A stretch of DNA of 64,000 nt from Mesomycoplasma dispar (GCF_000941075.1 NZ_CP007229.1:310001-374000); one strand, 5' to 3'. Counted from the stretch's first letter, positions 45,601 to 57,800 are shown. Notes: generated by a model from the letters alone, not told the origin. Numbers and translations: made by a program.

Positions 45601-45798
45601 TTATTTATTATCGTTTATTGCTTTGAAACTAACAACTTTACGATTTTTATAAAATCCACAAAATTGGCAAACATGGTGTTGTAACTGTTTATTTGAACAA
45701 TTTGAACAATTAACTAAATTTGGCAATTTCAAAGCAGAGTGTGATTGTCGTTTATGTTTTCTTTGTTTTGAAGTTTTTCGTTTTGGGACTATTGCCAT
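45601..45798 (-). CDS. rpmF: 50S ribosomal protein L32
   Basis: 65 residues. 'MAIVPKRKTSKQRKHKRQSHSAL' is the L32 N-terminus; 'CSNCSNKQLQHHVCQFCGFY' is its Cys4 zinc ribbon. AAAAGG ribosome binding site and a minus-strand TATAAT at 45812-45817 precede it. Length is normal. It follows pheT on the same strand with a strong hairpin in between. Confidence 0.96.
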   Translation of the reverse strand: MAIVPKRKTSKQRKHKRQSHSALKLPNLVNCSNCSNKQLQHHVCQFCGFYKNRKVVSFKAINDNK

Positions 45799-45816
45799 TT
45801 TTTTCCTTTTAATTAT

Positions 45817-45866
45817 AGTAAAGTTTATTTTTTTTGACTTTTTTGTCGAAAAAAATAAACTTTACT
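45817..45866 (-). repeat. 22-bp hairpin between pheT and rpmF
   Basis: Perfect 18-bp inverted repeat AGTAAAGTTTATTTTTTT (45817-45834) / AAAAAAATAAACTTTACT (45849-45866); pairing continues inward by T-G, G-C, A-T and C-G to leave a six-base T loop (45839-45844). It starts 5 nt after the pheT stop and abuts the rpmF -10 box. It could be a terminator, RNase processing site or operator. Confidence 0.8.
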
Positions 45867-45871
45867 AATTA

Positions 45872-48031
45872 TTATTTGTAAAACTTGTCAATTGCTTGAC
45901 AAACTTGATCGGTTCCAGTAACTCTGTAGGTTATTTTCTGGCGATTATTAATTATAACATAATCTTTTAATTTTATCGAGAAAATTTCAGGAATTTTTTT
46001 AATAATTTTTAAGTAAGGATCGGGAAAATCACCTATTTCTAATGAAAGTGTGACATCGCGATATTTTAGTTGTGAATTATCGTAAGGTAGAAATTTAACT
46101 ATCTTTTTCTCCTTTTGTGAAAAAGAATCAAGTTTTGATACGATTATTTCAAGAAAATTTATATTTTCGTAACCATATTTTGCGTTTATTTGCCCAACTC
46201 AACCTACTAAATTATTGTTAAGGTAAATAAATTGCGATTTTCCTGATTCAAGAAAGTCACAATTTGCTGGGACGAAATCAAAATCATAATTATATAATAA
46301 TTTTAGGTGATTTTTAAGGTTTTCAATACCATAAACAGTTGAAGCTAATGCAAAAACTTGATTTCATTCCGAAATTGAGCCAGTTTCATATATGCTGACA
46401 TCGCTCATTTTTCTTTTTACGTTATATTTAACAATTTTTGCCAACTGCCAGGCCAATGAGTAGCGAATCGTTGTGTGATCCTGGGATGGGTATGTCGCTA
46501 AACTTTGATTTTCAAGTTCTAACGGGTTAAAATTCTCGTTTTTTGAAATCAAAAGGAATGAATTTGTCTCATAATACCCAAGTACTTCGAGTTTTGCTGG
46601 TTTAAAATCAACTTCAGGAATTCTAAAATTACTTACTTGTAATTTTTTTTCGCCGAGATTTTCAAGTCCATAAAATCTCAAAAAATCAGCGGCATAATCA
46701 GCAAAAAATTCAATATCGACGCGATAAAAGGGCGCAATGAAACTTGATTCGTTAAAATTATACCCTATTTTTTCCAAAATTAAATGGGTTTTTTTAATTT
46801 TTTCATCATCAAGTTCTAAACCTAAAATATCATTAAGTTCGTCATAATTTAATTGAATTTCTGATTTTTTCAATTTTAAATTTAAATCAAAATTAATTGG
46901 CAAGGAAAAGTCAATTTCCTTTTTTTCAAGAAAAAAATTTAGGAAAACAATTGATAAAAAAGTAGTTCCTGTGTTGTAATTTTTTGCAAGCTGCCTTGAT
47001 TTTGGACTATTTTTCTTTAAATTTTGATTAATTTGTCTTATTTTGACTAAATCAAATTTTGGAAGAATAAGGAAGAAATTTTCGTTTTCTGAAATAATAG
47101 GTTCAAAAATTTCTGGAATTAAAACAGGTTTTCCATCTACCAAAAATTGGAAGGCTAAAGTTGAACTGTCAAAATTATTAATTTCAACTTTTTTATAAAC
47201 TAGTTCAACTTTTTTTTGTTTATTTTCTAATTGCAACAAATAGCAAGGTTGTCCGGTGTAAATTAGGACAAAATTAGTGAAATTTTCTGTAAAATCAGCA
47301 ATTTTTACTTCCGATTTTAAAAGTAGAAAAATATCAACTAAATCTAATTTAGGCACTTTTTGAATTTCAAGTGCAAAAATTTCACTATCAGTTTTATTAA
47401 TAAATTCCAGATTTGATTCAAATTTACTTTGAATTTTTCATTTATTAAAATCAAAATCTAATTCTGTCTTAAAATAAGCAGCAAGTTCACGTGCTAAAAT
47501 TAAATAGGAATTTGCATCCGGACGATTTCATAAAAGTTTGATATCAAGAATTAAATCATTTAGTTCTAAAACTTCGAGCGGATCCGATTTTAGATCAAAA
47601 ATTGGGTCAAAAACAAGAACGCCTTGGTCTAGTTCAGAGTTTAAAAGTTCTTGATTAAAACCTAATTCAGTACTAGAAACTAACATTCCTTCGGAAATGT
47701 GGCCGCGTAATTTTTTTGCTTGGAAGGTAATTTCGCCTTTTTTTGAACCAGGAATAAATGCAATAACTTGCTTGTTTTCAGTGACATTTTTTGCTGCTGT
47801 TTGAATTTGTCTTACTTGATCATCGAATTGAATTTTGCAAATTAAGAGATTATCAGCATCGGGATTTTTTTTAATTTCCAAAATTAAACCAAATTTAATA
47901 CCGGAAATTTCGTTTAATTTTGAGATTCGATCAACTTCAAAACCGAGATTAATTAAGCCATCAATTATGCTTTGGTCACTAAAAGCATTTAAATTTGCTA
48001 ATTTTTTTAGTCTTTTTAATGAAAAAAGCAT
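45872..48031 (-). CDS. pheT: Phenylalanyl-tRNA synthetase beta subunit
   Basis: 719 residues, shorter than E. coli PheT (795). N-terminal 'MLFSLKRLKKLANLNAFSDQSIIDGLINLGFEVD', EMAP-II-like tRNA-binding OB domain 'LILEIKKNPDADNLLICKIQ...IQTAAKNV', B3/B4 editing region (reduced), B5 domain ('YDELNDILGLELDDEKIKKTHLILEKIGYNF'), 'IRYSLAWQLAKIVKYNVKRKMSDVSIYETGSISE' of the catalytic-like core, and a C-terminal ferredoxin-fold anticodon-binding domain ending 'TYRVTGTDQVCQAIDKFYK'. Trp is encoded by TGA at several places (for example 'WNRPDANSYL'). Forms the alpha2beta2 enzyme with PheS, whose gene ends 6 nt upstream. Confidence 0.93.
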
Positions 48032-48037
48032 TTTAAC

Positions 48038-48718
48038 CTACCTAAATTGCTTTAAAAAGCGTAAATCATTTTTATAAAATTCCCGAATGTCAGCAATTTC
48101 GTATTTAACCATTGCAAGTCGCTCAATTCCGATTCCAGCAGCAATTCCGTAAATTTTTTTTGAACTAAAACCAGCAGTTTTCATCACTTTTGGATGCAAA
48201 AGTCCGCAACCTAAAATTTCAATTCACCGGTTTTGATAAAAAATATCAACCTCAAAAGATGGTTGAGTAAACGGAAAATATGAAGGACGAAAGCGAGTTT
48301 CTAGTTTTTCTTCAAAAACATATTCAAGCAAATTGCTTATTAAACTTTTAAGATGGGCAACGCTATAATTTCCAGTTGCAACTAAATCTAATTGATTAAA
48401 TTGGTGCGAGTGAGTTGCATCTTCTTCGTCGTTACGGAAAACTTTCCCATAAGAAAAAAATGCTAGTTCTTGGTTAGGATATTTGCTGATAATTTCAATT
48501 GAAATTCCAGTTTTATGTGTTGCTAGCAACTTTTTATCATCAAAAACGAGACTTTGACTTGGTTCGAAAGCAGGATGGCTTGCATCGATGTTAAGTTTTA
48601 CAAAATTCTGTTCAAAAGTTGTTAATTCATCGGACTTAATGTATTTAAATCCGTAAATTGCTAGAAAATCAGTAATTCTTTTTGTTAAACTTGAAATTAA
48701 ATTACGGGAATCGTTCAT
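48038..48718 (-). CDS. pheS: Phenylalanyl-tRNA synthetase alpha subunit, catalytic domain only
   Basis: 226 residues, about 110 fewer than usual PheS (~340). The catalytic core is complete: '[13 protein letters not shown]', '[14 protein letters not shown]', motif 2 '[23 protein letters not shown]', '[31 protein letters not shown]' and motif 3 '[25 protein letters not shown]', ending 'DLRFLKQF'. The N-terminal coiled-coil, tRNA-binding domain is missing, and the protein begins at the helix preceding motif 1. The sequence upstream of the ATG holds a promoter (TATGGTATAAT at 48783) and a leader hairpin, so no N-terminal exon-like piece is available in any frame nearby. The start at 48718 has GGGA as a weak RBS. 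Confidence 0.9.
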
Positions 48719-48735
48719 AGTTTTATCCCAATCTT

Positions 48736-48760
48736 AATAACTTTTAGTAAAAAAGTTATT
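48736..48760 (-). repeat. Hairpin in the pheS leader
   Basis: Perfect 10-bp inverted repeat AATAACTTTT (48736-48745) / AAAAGTTATT (48751-48760), 5-nt loop, located in the pheS 5' UTR about 17 nt before the start codon. There is no T-box sequence. Confidence 0.55.
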
Positions 48761-48782
48761 TTCTTTCTCTAAAATATAGCAA

Positions 48783-48793
48783 ATTATACCATA
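48783..48793 (-). promoter_or_regulatory. pheS-pheT promoter
   Basis: Minus-strand TATGGTATAAT with the -10 hexamer at 48783-48788, about 65 nt before the pheS start. Confidence 0.6.
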
Positions 48794-48825
48794 AAATAGG
48801 GTTAATTTTTCAATCTTTGTTAATT

Positions 48826-48876
48826 AATAATTTCAAATTTTTAAATCAACTTTTATTTTAAAAATTTGAAATTATT
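48826..48876 (-). terminator. 20-bp AT-rich hairpin spanning the stop codon of the DUF31 lipoprotein
   Basis: Perfect inverted repeat AATAATTTCAAATTTTTAAA (48826-48845) and its exact reverse complement (48857-48876), 11-nt loop that contains the TAA stop (48853-48855). The right arm is coding (…NNFKF). No T-run follows; it may end transcription or protect the 3' end. Confidence 0.65.
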
Positions 48877-51417
48877 AGGAATTTCTAAAAGACCATTCGG
48901 GAATAAATTAGTGCTAATTTGGCCTTTTTTTGCAAAAAGCGCCTGGCGATAGGAGTTTTTTTGATCTTTCCCGCCGCCGTAAATCAAATCATATTGTGCT
49001 AAATTATATTTTCCAAATAAACCAAAATAATTAAATCCCTCAGAACGAAAAGCGGCAATTAGACCTGTTTTTGCGAATTTATTACCAAAATGATAAACGC
49101 CAACAAGTTCGTTTTTTTGGTTTCGAAAGGATGAGCCACTAGCGCCACCGGTAGTTGCAAAATTTTTGACTATGTAATTAAGTCCGCTAGAAATTAATCT
49201 ACCAGAGTTTTCAAAACTTGAAACTGATTTGTAAATGTTAGGAAAACTAAGAAAAGCATCGACAATTCCTGGTTTTTCTCAAAAAGTGCGATAGCCAATT
49301 TGACTAGATAGATAATCTCCTTGGTCTAATAGTTTTTCTGAAAAATGTAAATTTTGACTGTTTTTATCATAAAATTGCGGTTCGCTATTCGTCCAAAGTG
49401 AAAAAGTCTCATTTCGACGGGAATAGGCATCATCTTTGTTCTGTTTATCGTCGCTTTGAAGATAAAAATCATCGCTAGATGAAGGGAAACCAACAGCAAA
49501 AAGACTTTCTCCTTTGTATTTCTGAAGTTCATCTTTGGTTGAAATAATTTTTTTATCAATTTCAGAATACTTGTCCAGATAGGAATTTTGCTTAAAACTA
49601 ATGTGAGAATCAGGTAAATTAGCATAATTATTTGTTAATAATTCTGCTAATTTTTCCGGATTTGTCTTGATTTCTCCGTATTTTTGGTCAATTAGCAACT
49701 GATTTTGGTCAAAAGGTTTAAATGATCATATTCAGAGATCATTTTGACTAGTAATTCTAGAAAAATCGAGTTCAAGAACAGCAAAATCAATAAATTCTTC
49801 ACTTTTTTCGTATAGTTTTGCTTGTTTTTCTTCGAGAAAATCACTCGGTTTTGATTTTAAAAAATCAGAACCGAGAAAAATTTTACTAATAAAGTTACGT
49901 AAAATTGCCGGTTTTTTAAAGTAAAATCGTTGAAAACTTGAGTCATTATTGACTGTAGAAAATTTTTTATCAAGATCAGTCTCGCTATCTAATTTTGTAA
50001 TTATCACATTTTGCGTCTTATCGAACATTAAATTATCGGCAACGTGCAAATTTGTACCAAAATATCATTTTGTGGGGTATTTTCCGTCTTTTGTTTTTTC
50101 AAAATCTAGAATTCACATTGTTCCGGCAGTGCCAAAATTTTGACCTAAATCATTACGGTTGGTAAATTCAATCCCAAAAGTTTGCAAAGCAATTTTTTTA
50201 TACATTTTATTAACAAGATGACGTGGTAATCCTGTAAATTTTCATTGATTTTTGCCAATAAAATCAGTACGAATTGACGCTTTTGGGATTTCTTTCGCTC
50301 CGTCATAGAAATTTAGACCTAAAAAATTGTTATTTTGGTCAAATTTTGGTAGTGTAAAACCTTTAATATAAGAGTTTTTGTAGTTTTCAATTCCAAAAAA
50401 ACGCGCCTTTTTGTCGAAAATATCAATAGCTTTTTTCGCGTTAAAATCCAAATTTTTACGGTATTTTAAAGGGTTTTTACCGTGAAAACTTAAGTTATTG
50501 CTAAGTCCGGAAATATAATTTTTGTTGTCAAATTCAAATCGGGATCGTTGGTCTAATTTTGCATACTCTAAATAATCGCGGTCAAGATTATCAAAATACG
50601 AAATTTTTTTATCATAATCTTTTTGACCATCAAAAGGGTTGTTTTTAAATCCTTTTAGTTCAATTTTTTTAATTTCTTGTTCATTTGTTTTTTTATTTTT
50701 TAATTTAATAACCAAGCCGATTGCGCCAAGTCAGTCAGAAATATTTTTTTCTCTTTGGTTAAAAAACGGGTCAAATTCGAGCAATTTTATCAATTCGTAT
50801 TTTTCTTTACTTTTGCCAACAAGTTCAATTTTAATTTCATCAAGTTTTAGATCAGTTGGGTAAATTTCATCTTTTCGCCTGTTTGAATCACTAAATTTAA
50901 CAAGATTTCACTCAATTTTTTCGTTTTTTTCAAATTTATTTGTAAATGAAAATTCAAGTTTTGAATCACGTTTAAATAAATAAAGAACATTTCCATCTTT
51001 AATTGATTTCAAAACGATTTTTTCATATTTTTGTGGAACTAAAAAAAATATTTGTGAATTTGACGTTTCTAAAGTAAAATTTTGAAGTTTAATTTCATCG
51101 TTATTTTCAAGAATTACCGATAAATTATTAGGGTTTTTGAATTTAATTGAAAAATTAAACAAAATTTGTCTATCATTAACTTCCGATTGCAAAAATGAAA
51201 AATCTTTCGGTTCAATATTTTTTGTTATTAAATCACTTTTTTCACTTTTTTGCTTTTTTTCATCAGTTTTCAATTCCTTTTTCTCTTCTTCAATTCTCGG
51301 AATTGGATTTTTTATTTCATTAAAACTTTTGTTTCCGCAAGAAACAAAAAATAGACTAGCAAGAAAAAATGCTTGAAAAATCAATGTTTTTTTGAAAAAT
51401 TTATTTTTTATGGCCAT
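48853..51417 (-). CDS. DUF31/MIP-type lipoprotein serine protease, copy 1
   Basis: 854 residues. Signal peptide with lipobox ending at Cys27 (LFFVSCGNK), then a charged linker and an N-terminal domain. The C-terminal ~420 residues match the mycoplasma DUF31 / Ig-specific serine protease (MIP) pattern: 'TGLPRHLVNKMYKKIALQTFGIEFTN', 'FGTAGTMWILDF', 'KWYFGTNLHVADNL' (His458), 'EEFIDFAVLELDFSRI' (Asp544) and 'TTGGASGSSFRNQKNELVGVYHFGN' (Ser760), a plausible His-Asp-Ser triad of a trypsin-like fold. MIP proteases cleave immunoglobulin heavy chains held by the MIB protein; no MIB gene is seen in the window. It is divergent from adhesin cassette 3, at whose far end a second DUF31 protein lies. Substrate is unknown. 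Confidence 0.82.
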
Positions 51418-51526
51418 AATGCTTTTTTTTAAACAAATATTAAAAAAAATTCAAACAATTTTATTATTTTTGAAAAATACTTGATTTTTTTTAATATTGT
51501 CATTAAAGTGTGATTTAATTATCAAA

Positions 51527-51560
51527 GTAAAATTTTTTTAAAAATAATAAAAAATTTTAC
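51527..51560. promoter_or_regulatory. 12-bp inverted repeat in the protease/adhesin divergent region
   Basis: GTAAAATTTTTT (51527-51538) / AAAAAATTTTAC (51549-51560), 10-nt spacer, midway in the 261-nt divergent gap between the DUF31 lipoprotein and cassette 3. Candidate shared operator; AT background makes it tentative. -10 candidates for the plus strand are TATAAT at 51603-51608 and TAAAAT at 51633-51638. Confidence 0.4.
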
Positions 51561-51678
51561 CATATTTTCAGGAAAAATTACTGTATTTTTACCTATCTAC
51601 CTTATAATTTTATGCAGAATTCCAAAATATGATAAAATTTACTAATAATGAGATCTAAAATTCAGGGAGGTGAAAGTT

Positions 51679-54600
51679 ATGAAACTAGCCGATCGAATTC
51701 GCGAACTTAAAAAAAATAAAAAAGCAGTTTTGATTCTAGCCTCAACTTTTGGAAGTCTAGTATTTTTTGGTGTTTTTGTTGGAATTAGTCTCACGATTAA
51801 ATATAACGGCAAGCATCCGCGTCAAGATGTAAAAGAGTTTGCGAAAAAAGTAAGTTATGTCAGTTTTAAACCCGAAAAAATCACTGAAAACAGTGATTTT
51901 TTCAAAATTAAGGAGAAATTATTTGTTGGTGACAAACTCAAAGATGAAATCAATCTAAATGAATATTTAACGGTTTATATGGCAGAGAAAAATTCTAATG
52001 AATTAACACAATTTTCAGGAAATTCATCAAATCCTTTTGCCCCAGTTTTCGAGTTTGTTAGTTTGAGTTTTGATAATTTAAATCAAAATTTTATTCTCAA
52101 ATTTCGTGTCAAGCAAAAATTAAAAAATAACGACTTTGCTTATTCAGACTATTTTTTACAGCCGATTTCGTTTTATGAGTCAAAAAAATTTCTAAAAGCT
52201 GATTTTAATTTTGCTTTACAAAAAATAGTAAAAACTATTAATGATGGCGTTTCAAAATTAGAAACACTAATCACTAATTTTTCCGATGAAAAACCAGCAA
52301 ACGATGAAAAAATCCTATACAGAGCAATAGATTTTGCAGAAAAGATCAATAAATCACAAACATCAGCGGAAGTTGAAGCGAAAATAGGTGAAATTTTACC
52401 CCGACTATCCAATTTAATTTCGCAGGTTAACAAATCAAAAGATAACAAAATTGGGGCAAGTGAAAACCCAATTTTTAATTTTCAATTCATAAAAAATAAA
52501 ACAAGCGAGCAATTTGTAAGTGTACAGAACGAAATTGCTACCGTTTTTCTTGAAGCAAAATTGACTCCTGATGCAGTCAAAATGTTAGGCGATATTGGTC
52601 AATCGTTTTCATCTAAAGTTTTTGATATTAATCTTCAAACAAAGGATAAAAAATCCTTGTTTTTTAATGTTGAAACTTTTTTTCAGAATGTCAAGTTAAA
52701 ACCACTAAAGTTTAACACTGAAAAAAAAGACGGAAAATTAATAATAACTGAACAAAATCCTTTTGATTTTTTTGCAAAAATCAAATCAGAATTTTTTTCT
52801 GCACAAAATAGCCCAAATTACTTAAAAAAATTAATTAATTCAACTTTAGTTGAAGATTTAGAACTAGATTTTACTGATTTAACAAAAGTAATTCCTAAAA
52901 ATCAAACAGGAATTACTTTTAAATTCGATCACCAAAACGCCAAATTAAAAAATGAAAACGATAACTATATAATTGAACTTCCTTATAAAATTTTATTAAG
53001 TGAATCACTTTTTAAAAGAGATTCGCAAAAAATTATCTATGAAAAAGAGTTAATTTTAAAAATTAGCGGATTTAGTTCTTCTGCAAAAACTGTTCCTGAT
53101 TTAACATCTAATTTTACTAATTTAGCGGTTCCTGGAACACAAAAAGAACTAATTTATTTGCAAAATCCACTTTTTATTGATAAAGAAAAAGAACGTTATA
53201 CTGAATTTATTTCGGTTTATGGACAACCAGTTATCACGCAATCCCCCTTAAAAAAAGAGGAAATTGACGGTTTGCTAGCAAAGCAAGATTATTCTGGTTT
53301 GGCAGAGAAGTTAAGTTTGCCTTCAAGATATAATTATAATTTTGAAAATTTTGAAGCAAAAGTAAAATCATGAACTGGTAAAACTGCTTTTCCTAGTTTG
53401 ACTGAAATTGAAAATTTTGAAAAAAATCAGGAAAAAATTAGTGTAAGTTCACGAAATCCTGACCAAAAATTAGAAGTAAGTTCTTTATATTCGCAAAATT
53501 TTTTCAAAAATCCTTCTGATGTTGCGTCCTTTTTTGCTAATTTAATTCAGAAAAAACCAGATGAAATCGCTAATACTTTTTTTATTTTAGCAAAAGCTTT
53601 TGGACTTTTGGATAAAAATCGTTATCCTTTGCAAGTTTTTAACCAGGATGAGGGTTTTAAAGATATTTTTGAAACAGCAAAAAAAATTAATCTCAATAAT
53701 AAAAATATAAATGTTTTGAGTTTTAACAATCATTTTTATGACTTTTATAACCAAGGTTTTTTTTCAACACTTTTTTTACCTAAAAAAATAAAGGAAGATT
53801 TTGAAAAATTACAAGATAAATCAATTATTAAAGTAGTTGATTTTTTGAGAAATCAACAAATTTTTGCTGATTCTAAACAAAAATTTTCTTTTCAAGAAAT
53901 CGAAGAAAACTATAAAACTAGTGTTAGTTTTACTACTTTAGCAGATGTTTTATTGGCTTTTTATCTTAAAGCCGCCCAACTTGATAATTTTCAAGCATGA
54001 GCAAAATTAGATTCAGAATTGGGATACCAAATTGTTTTTAGAAAAGGTAACGAAATTTCTAAAAAACATTTTGATAGTGAAATCGAGAAAATAGAAGACT
54101 CGAAAAAAAAATCTGAAAAAAATAAGGGCCAAGAGGAACAAACTCCCCAATCTAATGTTTCAAATTCACAACAAACTCAAAATGGTGCGGAAAATAACAC
54201 GTCTAATCCTAATAATCAAACTGGAAAAGTTAAAGATGAAGAAAATACCGAATATTTAACGCTAAATTTTTATTACGTTATCGGTAACATTAGTTCAAAA
54301 AAATTATTTTTTCAAAGTCCGATTCAAAAAATCTTAATAAATTTTTCAAATAAAAAAGTTGATGAAAAAGCTAAATTACAGTTAGAATTAGATGGATTAA
54401 TTGGGAATATTTCCCCTGAATTGTTAAATTTTGAAATTGATCAAGAAATGTTTAAAAAAATTGAGGATAAATTATCTAATAAAGATAAATTGACAGATTC
54501 AGGAAATTTAGGTGATAAAAAATTCAATGAAGATTTTAGAGATAAACCTGAAAATATTAAAAAAATTAAAGAATATTTTAATAAAGCACTTAAAGATGGA

Positions 54601-54855
54601 GAAATTGAATTTGATTTTCAACCAAGTTTTGAAAACATGTTAAACAAAGATAACGACAGATTAAAATTTTTATTAAGTGTTTCATTTAATCCAAAAAAAC
54701 CTTCTGAATCTAGCCAATCACCTGGCACCTCTGACCAGTCTAACCAAAGTTCTAGTACAGATAACAAAATATTTGCTAGTCGAAAATTGAAAATTTCTGT
54801 AACAAAAAAGAAAGAAAATAACACACAATCAGTCACATCTTCGCCAGCAAAATAA
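51679..54855 (+). CDS. P97-family cilium adhesin paralogue, cassette 3
   Basis: 1058 residues from the ATG at 51679, 8 nt after GGGAGG (51665-51670); the GTG at 51670 overlaps that RBS. N-terminal membrane helix (about 16-40), then HPRQDVKEFAKKVSYVSFKPE (46-66), the P97 signature. The C-terminal block 'FTTLADVLLAFYLKAAQLDNFQAW' aligns with the cassette 2 protein. A Ser/Gln/Asn/Thr-rich linker lies at about 800-850 and the tail 'FASRKLKISVTKKKENN' is basic. No AAKP repeats. Trp is read from TGA at 53371 and 53998. It begins a three-gene run with the P102-like and MIP-type genes. Role as a surface adhesin is inferred from family membership. Confidence 0.84.
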
Positions 54856-54869
54856 AAAAAGAGGGTAAA

Positions 54870-57800
54870 ATGAAAAAGTTATTTAAATCTAAACAAGTTT
54901 CAAGGAAAAATTTAAAAATTATTGTTGGAGTTTCACTTTTAACTTTGATTACCACACTTTCAACCGCAATTCCTTTGGGAATTTGGTCATATAATAGTTC
55001 CTACTATGGAAAATTGAACGAAAAAGCTGAAATTTTAAACATAAATCAAACAGAAAACCCTTTTACTAACAATCTTGCTGAATTTTCTGAAAATTTGGTT
55101 ATTAAAGAAAATTTTAGAGAACTATCGGCTGAAACTGCCTTTGAGTTAGCAAAAAGTAAGATTTATAATTTAGACCTTCTTTCTTTGGTTGATTTAGAAA
55201 AATTACATCAGAAAAAATACCAAATAAGTTATGATTTAAGCAACGCCGCTGTTAGTAAAAATTCAATTAAAAACGTCGTACTTTTTGTAAAAACCGAAGA
55301 TAAAAGACAAGTTTTTTCAAAAGCTATTGAAATTAAAGGGTTTTCAAATAAGACAAATTCAGATAAAAATCTTTCTAAATTTGAAATTGATGAAAAAAAA
55401 TCATCAATTGTTGTTCCTGCTAAAAACTTTTTAAGTTTTCCTGAATTTAAAAGTAGATTGCAAAGTCAATTTGAAGAGGCTCAAAAAACTGAAGTACAAA
55501 AATTTCGTGCTTTTGAAAAAGCGCTCGTTGCAATTGAAGGCTCATATAGTTTAATTAACACGCTTGGTTTGCCTTCTTTTATGCGTGAAGGTCAAGTTTT
55601 AGAACCTAAAATTACAGGAAAAAACCTTAATTTTTCAAGTGTTAATGGTAAAAATTTCCTTAATTTTACATTTGATAATGTTGAAAAAAAGACCGAAATT
55701 CAGTTAGAAATTAACGGTCTTATCTCTGAAGAGGAAATTAAAAACGAGGTAACTAAATGAACAAGTGATGAACTTGAAAATGAAATTAAACTTAAACCGG
55801 AAATTCAGCAAAAATTAGTGAATGAAAATTTATCACTATCAAAAACTTTTTACTCAAAAGAAAAAAAAATTAATGGCGTTTCTACTAATCAAAATTTTAG
55901 CGATTTATTCAACCATATTCAAAGCGAATATTCAATTAATACAGCCAAATTGAAAAATTATTCCGCTAACAACATTGTTGTTAAAGTCAAAAAAATCGAC
56001 GAAATTAGTGAAGCAGATCGCTCTAATTTGCTAAGAGATGGAAAAATTCGACTTGATTTGTCTTTTGATATAAACAAGAAAAATGGTCAAAAATTAATTA
56101 AAATTTTTAATTTTAAATTTGATCTTGATTTAAAACCTGACCTAAATCAGTTTTCCCGAATTTTTGTAAAAAATTTACCTGAAGAAAAAACGCAAGTTTT
56201 TTCGCTTAAAAAAGCGGATAATTCAATTGCAATAAGTTCTGAAAAACTTATAAGCACGATTAACGAAATTAAGGATCATTCAAATCAATTAAACCCCGAA
56301 AATCCTAACGAAAAACTTGTTGAAAATCTTTATTTACTTGATTTTGGTAAAAAAGGTAACACTGAAGAAGAAGCGAATTACAAAAAAGAACTTGTAGAAA
56401 TTGCCAAAAAACTTAAAACTGAAACAGTAAAAGTGCAAACTTTTGCAGATGGACAATCTGAAAATACCGAGAAAAATGATAAAACTCTTGGTAAAACCAT
56501 TTGAAAAGCACTTAATTTACAGCATAATTTAGCTTCTTATGATGTTAAATCAGATTTTAGTCTTGAAAATAAAGGCGGTAATGTTAGTCTTGAATTTACC
56601 TTATTTTCAAATAAAAATAATACAAAATTAGCATCAACAAAAATCCAAATTACCGGCATTGTTAGTTCTACTCATAGCGCTTTTGATGTTGCATCAAAAT
56701 TTTATCCAACCTTTTTCCTTGATGGTAAAGCAAGTTTTACAAAATCTGATGATAATTCTGAATATAAAATTAGTGATTTGTCTGATAATAATCTTAAATT
56801 TGAAGAGACAAAAACAGGTGAAAATAAATTAACTCAAGATGGTTTTGAGATTAAAAAAGCGATTAAATTTAGTCAAAACGCTGTCAAAAAAGTGCAAACT
56901 AGCACTTCCGGTACCACTTCAGGACAAAAACAACTTACACCAGCACCGTTTTCTCGTTTGGATTCGGGGGTAATTTATTTCGCTTTTAAACCGAAAAATA
57001 TTAATGATTATAAAAAACATTACTTACTTTCTGATTCCAATGGAAATGGGCTTTTTATTCAAAAAGTTGCAAAGTCAAAATTTGTGAATAAGATTAATTC
57101 TATTGGTGTTGTCACGCAAGAAGTTGAACAGTCAAAAGATAAAAAAACTTTTACTTCTGTCATAACTAGTGATGATTTGAATGATAAAATTAAAGGTGTA
57201 GGAAAAACCCAAACAGATGAAGAACAAAAAAAACTTGATGGTTATGTGATTGGTTTTGATTTAAAACAAGTAAAAGATTTTAAAACCCTTCAATCCTACT
57301 TTTATAAAAACAGAAGCAGCCTTTACATATCATCAGATTCCTTTTCTATGCAATTGATTGATAAACAAACAGTGGTTTTAGGATCTAATTCTTGAAAACC
57401 AACAAAAAATTTTACAGGTGACATATTTCAAAATACAGGATTCCCGCCACATTCAGAATATCGACCAGCAATTGAAGTTGCAAATCGTGTATCTGAAAAT
57501 CGTTTTTACCGTCAGGAACTTAAAAATTCTAATCCTGTTTTCCTGCAAAATGTAAAACCTGTAATCGATGAAGATCAAAATATTGTTCTCGAAATCATCA
57601 AAACACCTTGATCAATTGAAATTAACGCTTTTTCAACAGCTAATAATCACCTAAATTCGCCTTCATCAGTTAGTTTGAATGGAAAAACAATTTATAACGT
57701 AAACCCTATAACTAAAATGTGAGATCCATTTCCTAATTATTTTAATCTTGATTGAATGCAAATTGGTCCAAACCCTGATAAAAAACAGGTTGAAACCAAC

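Noticed and set aside
48719-48800. T-box riboswitch in the pheS leader
   Set aside because: Only a 10-bp hairpin is present in a leader of about 60 nt; there is no T-box sequence or specifier loop.
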